A stretch of DNA of 64,000 bases, from assembly GCF_001659605.2 (NCBI RefSeq), contig NC_035177.2, positions 4,464,611-4,528,610 on the forward strand, read 5' to 3'. Under the pieces are notes generated by a model. That model did not search any database, was not told the DNA's origin, and was given only the letters and a program-made list of their open reading frames with translations. The stretch is from Manihot esculenta (taxonomy: Eukaryota; Streptophyta; Magnoliopsida; Malpighiales; Euphorbiaceae). Of this stretch, positions 12,601-24,600 are shown piece after piece. Each line of letters starts with the position of its first letter. Positions within the stretch are counted from its first letter, which is position 1. Both the position numbers and the translations under genes were made by a program.

Positions 12601-15600
12601 ACAAAGTAGTATAGGCCATTCCAAGTGTGAGAAAACAAATTGGACCTGTGGCTTACAAGCCGCAACTATCAAAGGGTTGTCTCATACACACTATCTTTCA
12701 TGCCTGATCACTCAAAAAGAAAATTGGAGACGAAACTGTGCCTCTCACCATCTCACCAGGCTCAATTCCAAGACTTCATACATTCTTGCGGACAAGGTTA
12801 TACTGAAGGAGGGGGAAGTATTATGTATAGAAGAAAGGAGAATGTGGATAAGTAGATTATTCTAAGTTACTTATGCCTTTGAGGTTGTTATGCCTTTTTT
12901 ATTATTTCTATATGTTTGCTTTATGCTTTTTACAACCCCCAGGCACAGCTAACAGTAGTTGGATATGGTTTGTCTTATAACAAACTATAAAATATACTGA
13001 TACAATTGTAAGAGGGAATTCATTGATTGATTAATAGAAAATTCACTACTATTCTCCCTTAATACTTCTCTCTATTCTTCTTCTCCTCCTCCTTTTCCTA
13101 CTCTCATATCCCTTATTACAGAGGACTGGGTTTCGGTCCTGTTATAAGTTATAGAAAGTAAATATGTTAATATAGGAAATAAATATTGATAGATGGGTCA
13201 GTTGCTTAATCTTAGGGATTGTATAATCATAGGCTTGATTTTCCTTCCTATTTAGTTACCGTCTCTCATGTATAAATAGGTTGTAATCTCTATTGTGATA
13301 GACAATAAATATTATCCTTCTACATGGTATCAAAGCCTTTTTCATAGAGATTTTTTTCTCTTTTCTCTCTCGTAAAGTTTTAAAATTTTTTTTTTGGAGA
13401 CTTAGGGCTCCGTTCATTTGGGTTATCCATAAAGGGTAACATTTAGATCTCACCATCTCTGGAGTCACCACATCGACTCCTTGTCAGATTTGAGGTTTGT
13501 TTGCCGTTCGGGTGTTAGGTGGAGGTGTTTTAGTTGGTACTGTCACAGGCACTGTTCATCGGTACTGTTCATGGGTACTGTTCACGTGGTACTGTTCATC
13601 AGTACTGTTCACGCCGGGTACTGTTTTCTGATTCTGTGTTTCTTTTGTTGATATCGTTTTTGGGTTGGTTGTCCTTATGGCTGAAGTTAAAACCACCACC
13701 GTAACTGATGTGATTCCTATGATGACTAAAATCACGGAACACAAATTGAATGGATCTTCCGATCAGGGAATTTTGATATTTGCAGATGAGTATGCACAAT
13801 TCATCCAATACCAGGCATCTATAAAATCTTCTAATTCCTCCTCTATCACTGCAATTGCCGAGTCAGGTAACTCTACTACATGTCTTGTGTCTTCATCCTC
13901 CAAATGGGTTATTGATTCTTTCGACGAAGCAGATTATTGGTCGAGGAAGTGAGTCAGAGGGTCTTTACGTCTTGGATCAGCAACTACCTCGATCTCCTCG
14001 ATCTCTGGTATGCTCCACGCGTTTAACACCTTTTGATGTTCATTGTCGTTTAGGGCATCCTTCTCTCTCGGTTTTGAAGAAGTTATATCCACGGTTTCAT
14101 TCTTTGTCTATTCTAGATTGTGAGTCTTGTCAATTTGCCAAACATCATCGTTTACCTACTCTGTCTCGAGTCAATAAATGGACTTCGTCTCCCTTTGAGT
14201 TAGTCCATTCAGATGTTTGGGGTCCTTGTCCTATTGTGTCTAAGTCTGGCTTTAAGTATTTTGTTACCTTTGTTGATGATTTCTCTCGTACTACTTGGTT
14301 ATTTTTAATGAAGAGTCATTCAAAATTATTTTCTATTTTTTGTGCATTTTATGCTGAAATCCAAACCCAATTCAATACTTCCATCCGTATATTGCAAAGT
14401 GATAATGCTAAAGAGTATCTCTCTGGGGAATTTCAATCTTATTTGTTACAAAAAGGGATTCTTCATCAGTCCTCTTGTGTTGCCACTCCTTCACAAAATG
14501 GAGTTGCTGAAAGAAAAAATCGACATCTTCTTGAAGTAGCCAGAGCCCTCTTATTCCAAATGAAGGTACCTAAATGTTTTTGGGCTGATGCTGTATCCAC
14601 TGCTTGTTTTTTGATCAATCGCATGCCTTCCTCTGTCCTTCATGGTGATATCCCTTATAACATTTTATTTCCCACTAAATCTTTGTTTCCTATTGAGCCG
14701 CGTCTCTTTGGTTGTACTTGTTTTGTTCGTGATGTTCGTCCACAGGTTACTAAATTGGATCCCAAATCACTCAAATGTGTCTTCCTTGGCTACTCTCGAC
14801 GTCAGAAAGGGTATCGTTGTTTTTCTCCTGATCTGAATCGGTATCTTGTGTCTGCGGATGTAACATTCTTTGAGTCCACTCCGTTTTTTCCGCCATCATC
14901 TGTTTATAACACCCAGGAGGAGGAAGATGACCTCTTGTTATACACTGTTCGCTCTTCGTCTCGTCAGACTACTCCTACACCTTTCGCTCATGTGCCAGGT
15001 CGCCCTCCCATCTTTCATGTGTATTCCAGACGCTTAGAGGACTCTGACTCCGTTCCGCTACCCGCTTCTTCGTCGACCGATCCTGCTCCTACTGATCCTT
15101 CATTGTCTGATTTGGATTTGCCCATTGCTCTTCGCAAAGGTAAACGTACTTGCACTTATCCTATTTCATCTTGTGTCTCTTATGATCAATTATCCTCCTC
15201 TTCTCGTTGTTTTGTCACTGCTTTAGATTCTATTTCAATTCCCAAAACTGTTATTGAGGCTTTGTCCCATCCTGGTTGGCGTGCTGCAATGGAAGAGGAA
15301 ATGATGGCCCTTGACACTAATGGTACTTGGGAGTTGATGTCCTTGCCCCCAGGAAAGCGGGCTATTGGGTGCAAATGGGTGTTTGCAGTGAAAGTAAATC
15401 CTGATGGATCTATTGCTCGCCTCAAGGCCCGTTTAGTGGCCAAAGGTTATGCACAAACTTATGGAGTTGACTATTCTGATACATTCTCCCCAGTTGCCAA
15501 GCTCGCATCTGTCCGATTGTTTATTTCCTTGGCGGCTACTCATGATTGGCCTTTGCATCAACTGGATATTAAAAATGCTTTTCTTCATGGTGATCTTCAG

Positions 15601-18600
15601 GAGGAGGTTTATATTGAGCAACCACCTGGTTTTGTTGCTCAGGGGGAGTCAGGTAAAGTTTGTAGACTTCGAAAATCGCTTTATGGCTTGAAACAGAGTC
15701 CTCGGGCATGGTTTGGCAGGTTTAGTGAGGTGGTCCAACAGTTTGGAGTGAAGATGAGTAAGTGTGATCACTCAGTGTTTTATAGAAATTCTGATAGTGG
15801 AGTAATTCTGCTTGTAGTATATGTGGATGATATCATTATCACAGGAAGTGACATTGCTGGCATCACATCCTTAAAAGAATTTCTTAAAACACAGTTTCAT
15901 ACAAAGGATTTGGGTTCCTTGAAATATTTCTTGGGAATCGAAGTTATGCGGTGTAAGAAAGGCATCTTCTTGTCTCAAAGAAAATATGTTCTTGATTTGT
16001 TGGCAGAAACAGGAAAATTGGGTGCTAAGCCTTATAGTGCCCCAATGACCCCTAACCTTCAACTTACCACAGAAGACAGTGAGCCATTTGCAGATCCTGG
16101 AAGGTATAGAAGATTAGTTGGCAAGCTGAATTATTTGACGGTGACTCGTCCTGATATTGCATATTCAGTGAGTGTGGTAAGTCAGTTTATGTCTTCTCCT
16201 ACTGTTGCCCAGTGGGATGCTCTGGGACAGATTCTTTGTTACCTTAAAGGGACTCCAGGGAGAGGCCTATTCTATGGTAACCATGGGCACTCAAATATTG
16301 AATGCTTTTGTGATGCTGATTGGGCAGGCTCGAAAGTTGATAGGAGGTCAATTACTGGGTATTGTGTTTTTGTGGGAGGTAATTTGGTCTCATGGAAAAG
16401 TAAGAAGCAAAATGTGGTCTCCCGTTCTAGTGCTGAATCTGAATATCGAGCTATGACACAAGCCGTTTGTGAAATCTTGTGGGTACGTCAACTGTTGGAA
16501 GAAGTTGGGTTCACAAATTCGGTGCCTGCTAAGTTGTGGTGTGATAATCAAGCAGCTATCCACATTGCCTCCAATCCAGTATTTCACGAGAGGACTAAAC
16601 ACATCGAGATTGATTGTCATTTTGTTCGTGAAAAGGTCCAACAAAAGATAATATCAACAGGACATATCCGAACTGGAGAACAATTAGAAGATATTTTCAC
16701 TAAAACTCTAAATGGGAATCGAGTTGATTATATATGTAACAAGTTGGGCATGATTAACATTTATGATCCAACTTGAGGGGGAGTGTTATAAGTTATAGAA
16801 AGTAAATATGTTAATATAGGAAGTAAATATTGATAGATGGGTCAGTTGCTTAATCTTAGGGATTGTATAATCATAGGCTTGATTTTCCTTCCTATTTAGT
16901 TACCGTCTCTCATGTATAAATAGGTTGTAATCTCTATTGTGATAGACAATAAATATTATCCTTCTACAGGTCCAAACACCTGAGCCACTAGGAAAATTTG
17001 AACTAAAAAGGTACCATTAACATTACAAAGGCCTAAGATTTTGCTTTCAAAGCAGGGACCCTGTTTTCTGGCTTCCAAAAAAATATTTTAGCTTTCCTGA
17101 GCTCAACTGCTCCACTCTTGGATTATGATTTATGAACTTTCCTTCTCCTAAGTGTTTATGAAAAATTTTTCGGAGGAATTTTTAATTATGTTAAATTTAG
17201 GTCAGGCCTAACTCACCCCAAAAGTTAGCTCAAGTGGGAGGATTGCCAATGGCTCATATAAGCGGCACATTACCCCCTTCCACAACCGATATGGGATTCA
17301 ACACACCCCTCATGTCCAGAATTTTACTGGTGCGTGACATATTTATGGGAGGCCCAACATCAGATGGAAATGCTCTGATACCATGTTAAATTTAAGCCAA
17401 GCCTAACTCATCCCAAAAGCTAGCTTAGTGGGAGGATTGCCTATGGCTCATATAAGGGACACATTACCCCTTTCCACAACTGATGTGGGATTCAACAAAT
17501 TCTATTTCAATTCAATTAATTTTTACACGATTTGAGTAATTATACACAGAATTAACCTAAATTAGATATATTTACAATAAGAATAACATCCCTATAATCA
17601 AGCCCTATAATCAAATCTAATTAGGATCCTAAAGATCGAAATCCTCCTAATTAGAAACCTTCTATGTTGGTCAACACTCCCAAATTGGTGCATAGATATC
17701 ACACATGCCCAACTTGGTATGATAGGTCTTGTTGCTGAGCCCTTTGGTGAATACATCAGCTTGCTACCTATTCATAAGAAGTTACACGATCTAATCTCAA
17801 GACACCATTTATTAATTTCTCTTTAATGAAGTGTCGATCAATCTCTATGTGCTTCGTTCGGTCATGTTGAAACAGATTGTAAGCTATATTGATGGCACTT
17901 TTGTGATTTGTTATCATGAGCAGTTTATCCCTCTCCAATAATTTCAATTCCTCCAACAATCTCTACAACTATAGGAGTTCACAAACACCTTGTGCCATTG
18001 TTCTATATTCAAGCTCAGCACTTGATCGAGCAACAGGACTTTACTTTTTGCTTATCCAGATGACAAGGTTTCCTCCCACAAGTGTGCAATAACCACTAGT
18101 CGACCTCCTATCATCAATGGATCCAGCCCAATCTGCATCTTTGAATAAGTGTATGCAAAGATAACTGCGTTTAGAAATAAGAGACCTTTTCCAGAGCAGA
18201 CTTCAAATATCGCAAAATGTAAAAAACAGTTTGCACATGAGACTCACGAGGATCATGCATAATTGACTAACTAACCTGATTGCATATGCTATGTCTGGTC
18301 GAGCATGCGAAAGATAAATCAATCTACCTACCAACCTCTGATATTTGCCAATATCCACTGATTCACCAATCCCTACTTGTAGCTTGTGATTGTTTTCAAT
18401 GGGAGTTTCTACTAATTTGCAGCTTAACATACCAGTTTTTTTAAAAAAATCCATAATGTACTTCTTCTGAGAAATAAAAATACCCTTCTTTGATCTGGCA
18501 ACCTCGATTCTTAAGAAATATTGAAGTTTTCTTAGATATTTAATTTCGAACTCCTGAGCCAAAATTTTTTCAATAGAGTCATATCTTGAGTGTCATCTCT

Positions 18601-21600
18601 TGTTATTACTATGTCCTTAACATAGACTATGAGAAGAGTTTTTTTTTTTTTTTTTTTGAGATGTGTGATAAATAGAGTATGGTCAGCATTGCTTTGTTGA
18701 TAGCCAAAGAGAATCATAGTTATGCTGAATGAAATCTTTGATGAAAAGAAGAAAAAGAGAGCAAAAGATTTGAGAGAAAATGCTTGATTATTCCCCTCAA
18801 GCCAATTGGGTTATATATACTACTTATAAGAGTACATACTAGATAAGAAAATAAATTAATTCCCTAATTATAGCCTAATCATATCCCAATCATATCACAC
18901 AATCATATCCCTAATTATAAGTACAAATCTAGGCTATTTACAGAAATAATCTCAACACTCCCCTTCAAGTTGGAGTATACATATCATATGCTCCAAGCTT
19001 GTTACAAATATACTCGATTCGTGGTCCTCGAAGTGATTTTGTGAAAACATCAGCTAGCTAATCATTTGAGTTGACAAAGCTAGTAGAAATGCATCCGGAC
19101 TCAATCTTTTGCCTAATAAAATGGCAACCCACCTTTATATGCTTCGTCCTCTCATGAAAAACTGTATTTGATGCAATATGGAGGGCAGCTTAATTATCAC
19201 ATATCAACTTCATTTGGCTAGTATTGCTATATTTCAATTCCTGAAGGAGTTGCTTCAACTAGATGAGTTCGCATGTTGCTAAAACCATAGCTCGATATTT
19301 TGCTTCTGCACTTGATCTGGCAACCACACTCTGTTTTTTACTTTTTCAGGATATGAGATTCCCTCCAATCATAATACAATATCCTGAAGTAGATCGTCTA
19401 TCTGAAGGGGAACCTGCCCAATCTGCATCAGAATAGCCAACAATTTGTGAGTGACCCTTGTTCTCATAGAGTAGACCTTTTCCTGGAGCTCCTTTGATAT
19501 ATATATAAGAATGCGAATGACTGCATCCCAGTGACTACTGTATGGAGTTTGAAAAAATTGACTAACCACACTTACAGCAAGGGAAATATCTGGTCGTGTG
19601 ATAGTGAGATAATTGGGCTTACCGACTAATCTTTTGTATCTAGCAAGATTTTTAAGTGGCTCCCCCTGTTCAGGAACAAGCTTAACATTTGGATCCATGG
19701 GAGTGTCCACATGTCTACAGTCTAACATGTATGTTTCTTCCAATATATCCAAAACATATTTCCGTTGAGAAATTGCAATACCTATTTTAGACTGTGCCAC
19801 TTCAATTCCCAAGAAATATTTCAGTTTCCCCATATCTATAGTTTGGAAATGACTGAACAAATGTTGCTTAAGTTAAGAGATTTCATCATGATCATTTCCT
19901 GTAATGACAATATTATCAACATAGACCACCAAGTAGATGCATCTATCACCATTATAACGAAAAAATACAGAATGATCAGAATTACTTCGAGACATTCCAA
20001 ACTGTTGAACTACAGTGCTAAATTGTCCAAACCATACTCTTGAAGACTGTTTTAGCCCATACAAAGAGCGCCAAAGACGACATACTAAGCTTCACTCCCC
20101 CTGAGCAACAAACCCTAGAGGTTGCTCCATATAAACTTCTTCAGCGAGCTCTCCATGAAAAAAGGCATTTTTAATGTCTAGTTGATGCAGGGTCCAGTGA
20201 TTAATAGCAGCCAATGAGATAAGGAGGCGAACAGAAGCTATTTTGGCTACGGGAGAGAAAGTATCACTGTAATCAAGCCCAAAAATCTGTGTGTAACCTT
20301 TAGCTACAAGACGAGCTTTAAGGCAATCAATTTTGCCATCAAGTTCCACCTTAACTGTGTAAACCCATCGACAACCAACAGTAGACTTACCAGATGGTAA
20401 GGATACCAGTTCCCAAGTTCCATTGTTATGCAGAGCAGTCATTTCCTCAACCATGGCATTACACCAACCAGGATGATCCAATGCTTCTCTAACTGTCTTG
20501 GGTATGGAGACAGCAGAGACAAAAGTATAATAGGAAGGAGACAAACGATGGTAACTCACAAAATTATAAATGGGATGAGGATTTTGGGAAGAGCGAATAC
20601 CTTTTCGAAGAGCAAGAGGAGGATTAGCTGTTGTTGTTGAAGGCATGACCGAAGTAGGTGATGACTGAACAAGAGGTGAGTCATTAGAAGTACCTGCATT
20701 CGGGAGAGAAATGCCATTGTTATTAGCAAATGGGTGAGAACGACGTGTATAGACCTGAAGAGGTGGCATAGGAATGGGAGATGGACACACTTGCAGCAAA
20801 GAAGAAATAGGAGGCGGAGGTACAGGCAAAGCGCTAGGGACAAAAGTTTTGTGTGTTGGACTAGAAGAAAAGTAAGGAGAGGTTTCAAAAAAGGTGACAT
20901 CTGCAGACACAAAATATCTGTTAGTAGTAGGATCATAGCATTTGTAACCTTTTTGAAGCCGTGAATAGTCGAGAAAGACACATTTAACTGATTTGGGTTG
21001 GAGTTTGTCTTTGCTAGGAGTATGATCATGAACAAAGCATATACATCCGAAAACATGTAGAGACAATTGGGTGGAATTCTGGTTAGGAAATAGAACAAAA
21101 TGAGAACTTTGATGCTGCAAAATAGAGGAAGGCATTCGGTTAATCAAGTAATAGGCGGTGAGAACAGCTTCCCCCAAAAACGCAACGGAACATTGTGATG
21201 TAGGAGTAAAGTGCGGGCTATTTCAATTAAATGCCGATTTTCCCGCTCAGCAACTCCATTTTGTTATGGGGTATAAGAGCAAGAAGTTTGGTGAGTAATA
21301 CCCTGAGTAGACAAGAAATGGGTGAATGAGGAAGATAAATATTCTCTTGCATTATCACTTCGCAGTATCTTAATGCGAACACCAAATTGATTATGAATTT
21401 CAGCATAAAACTTTTGAAAAATAAGGAACAAATCAGAACGATTTTTTATCAGAAAAAGCCAAGTGGTCATCAATAAAGGTAACAAAATATTGAAATCCCA
21501 GAGTTGTACTAACCCGACTTGGACCCTAAATATATGAATGAACAATGTCAAACATAAAACTGGCCCTATTATTGATTCGCTTGAGAAAAGAAGCTCGAAT

Positions 21601-24600
21601 TTGCTTCCCGAGTTGACAAGACTCACATTCTAAAGAAGACAAGGAAGAGAGGCTAGGAACCAGTTTTTGTAAGTTGTTCAGACTTGGATGTCCCCAACGA
21701 CTATGAATGAGTTCAGCGGAGGTGGAAGATACAAAAGCAATTGGAGAGTTAGAAGTGGAAAAATAGTACAATCCTTGTGACTCATATCCTGCTCCAATCA
21801 TCTTTCCAGTACTCGATCCTGCACAACCACAGATTCAGTAGTAAAGATGACTGAACAGTGAAGATCTTTAGTCAATTTACTAACAGAGATTAGATTGTAT
21901 GGACAGTCACGGGTAAATAAAACATTAGTCAAAGGGATAGAAGCAAGGAGATATACGTTACCGATCTCTTTAACTTGAGTTTGTGAACCATCAGCTAATG
22001 TGACTTTAGATGGTGTGGAAGGTGAAACAAGAGTAGAGAAAAGAAAGGGATTACTAGATATATGATCAGAAGCACCAGAGTCGAGGATCCATGATCCAAT
22101 GGGTAAAGACTTGGTTAGATAAGTAAAAGAATTACCAGAATGGGCAATATTTGATTGGGCCATGGAGACTAAATTTGCATATGTCAAAAAAGAAGGATCT
22201 GCGCCTGTGAATAGTAAATCCAACGTTAGATGGACTGGACAAGCGATCGGATCTACTGGGCTAGAGTCGCCGGCGTGAAACGATCACCGGAAGATGGTGC
22301 ACGCGTCCGCGCGTGGCTAGAGGGCGTGTGAAGGTGGGCTGAACAAGCGACTGGACCTGCTGGGCTGGAGTCGCTAGCGCCCGGCGATGCTGGAGGAAGA
22401 ATCACCGGCGTGAAATGGTCATCGAAAGATGGTGCACGCGCCGGCGCGTGGCCAGAAACAAGCTGCTTGGGGTGGCGCGTGGGGCCGAATCTGAAGGCGG
22501 TGCTTCATCGGAAAGCAGATCGGAAGCTGGCGTGGAGAATGGGCTACGCTTGGCTGGAGACAGGCTACTTTGGGTGGCGCATGGAGGCGCGTGGGGCCGG
22601 ATCTGGAGACAGTGCTTCACCGAAAAGCAAATCGGAAGCCAGCGTGAAGAATGGGCTGGGTGGTGGGACTAACTGATTTTCAGAAAGTCACCAAAGCAAG
22701 GTGACAGATCTGCCACTCAAAGGTGAACCAAGTTTCTTGACTCTAATACCTGAAACCTTTGATGAAAAGAAGAAAAAGAGAGCAGAAGATTTGAGAGAAA
22801 ATACTTGATTATTCCCCTCAAGCCAATTGGGGTATATATACTATTTACAAGAGTACATATTAGGTAAGAAAATAAATTAATCCCTTAATTATAGTCTAAT
22901 CATATCCCAATCATATCACACAATCATATCCCAATCATATCACACAATCATATCCCTAATTATAAGTACAAATCTAGGCTATTTACAGAAATCATCTCAA
23001 CACTGAATATAAAACCAAGCAATGAGTAATTGCTTCAACCCACACAAAGCCTTCCTTAGCCTGCATACCCTTGCGTTTTTTCATTAGCAAATCTAGGAGG
23101 GATTTCCATATACACTTCATTCTCTAAGTTTTTATGGAGAAATGCATTTTTCACATCAAATTGTTATAGGTCCCAGTCAAAATTAGCAGCGCAAAATAGC
23201 AAAATTCTTATTGAATTCATTTTGGCAACAAGGGCAAATGTCTACTAGTAATCCACTCTATAGGTTTGAGTGTATCTCTTGACAACTAGTCTGACCTTGA
23301 ATCTTTCAATTGATCCATCTGCTTTGTGTTTCACGGTGAACATCCATTTGTAACCAATTTGTTTTTTTCCTGGTAGAAGAGACACCAACTCACAAGTCTT
23401 ATTTTTAGTCAAGACTTTCATTTCTTCGGTCATTACTCCCTTTCAGTTAGAATCTTTGAAAGTTTCATTTTAATCCTATGGGTTAGACACAAAGAAAAGG
23501 CTTTATAGGATGGAGACAAAAAATCATAAAGGAGAAAGTTAGAAATAGTGTTTTATGCAAGACCTAACTCATTTTTTGAGCAATTGATTTATTTAGATCA
23601 TAAATAGACTCAAGGTTTAGAGTTGACTCATCAAATAGAGAATGGAAAAATTCATGACATTGAGTAGGCTGCACAATGGCTTTTTTTGCTTCTGTTTTGT
23701 TGTCTCTTTTCGAGTATTTCCTTAAATCTGATTTATCCGAACGCTCAATTATCTTTTACTGATCACCAATAATCTCCCTCTGTATAGTAATCTCTAAAAG
23801 AGTTATAGGACTAGGAATCATCTCTTCTCTCTCATTGTCCTCCTCTTGAAAAGGTGATAGGGTAATACTGTAACATCCATTCTGACAAAGTATTTTTTAA
23901 ATGGAGAATGGTAATACTTTGTAACCCTTCTGTGTGGGAGAGTACCCAACAAACACATATTTAAGAACTCTTGGATCGAGCTTCCCACCTGTCCTATACG
24001 AACAAAACACGTGTATCTAAAGATTATAAACACCTTTGGTGGAACAGTACAAGCATTTTTCTCTTGTAATACCTCTAAAAGACTTTTAAAGGCAAGAGTT
24101 TTTAGAAGTATTTTATTAATGAGATAAGCTGCAACTAAGACTGCATCTCTCCAATAGGTTTTTGGAAGGTTCATGGTGAAAAGAAAATATCGGGCTACTT
24201 CCAACAGGTACCTATTTTTTTTCCAACACCACCATTTTGAACATTAGTGTAAGGACAACTAGTTGGATGTAGTATCCCATTAGACTCTATATAAGCATAA
24301 AAACGGTCATCCATATACTCTGTACCATTTTATCTTATCATCAAATTGAGTACAAATCATCTTGTGAAAATATCAAAAGCAAGAAACCACATCACTCTTT
24401 GCCTTTATCAAATAAACTCAAATCATGCGAGTGAAGCAATCAATAAAAGTAACAAACCAACGACTACCAAATAGTGAGCGTTTGAGTAGGTCCCCCAAAC
24501 GTCATAATAGATAGTCACAAAGGGGATCGTAATCCTATTATTATTGGAGGGATAAAAGGTTCATGTATGCTTAGTATACTCACAAGCATCACAAACTAAA

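Larger units (their letters stand above)
13140..16968 (+). mobile_element. Copia-I: young LTR retrotransposon lacking most of gag and protease
   Basis: The element is bounded by 185-bp LTRs and the target duplication GGTCC (13135-13139 and 16969-16973). After the 5' LTR comes TGGTATCAAAGCC, a primer site for initiator tRNA-Met. Before the 3' LTR comes the purine tract ACTTGAGGGGGAG. The LTRs differ at one visible position in 185, which implies recent insertion. The gag start (13677) runs only to about 13757, then jumps to a short gag-protease stretch and, near 13918, to the pre-integrase region. Pol is otherwise a single open frame. It sits in intron 4 of the ligase gene, in the opposite orientation to that gene. 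Confidence 0.93.
17189..17497 (-). mobile_element. TRIM (terminal-repeat retrotransposon in miniature), 309 bp
   Basis: Two LTRs of 115 and 114 bp (17189-17303 and 17384-17497) flank only 80 bp. On the minus strand the internal part begins with TGGTATCAGAGC (primer site) and ends CATGAGGGGTG (polypurine tract). The flanks AATTA and AATTC fit a mutated 5-bp duplication. It lies within the 3' LTR of Copia-III and encodes nothing. Each LTR has an ATCCCACATCG-like element followed 24-25 bp later by TTATATGAG. Confidence 0.9.
18730..23002 (-). mobile_element. Copia-II nested in Copia-III
   Basis: It is bounded by LTRs and the target duplication CTGAA (18725-18729 and 23003-23007). The 5' LTR (22751-23002) is followed on the minus strand by GGTATTAGAGTC (primer site). 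CTTGAAGGGGAG precedes the 3' LTR. It split the reverse transcriptase region of Copia-III. Gag is absent. Between primer site and protease there are only about 520 bases, mostly a GC-rich segment (22240-22675) with internal repetition. Confidence 0.92.

Noticed and set aside
22402..22676. GC-rich open frames on both strands as a captured host gene
   Set aside because: Frames on both strands reflect base composition and internal repeats. The position fits the leader of Copia-II.
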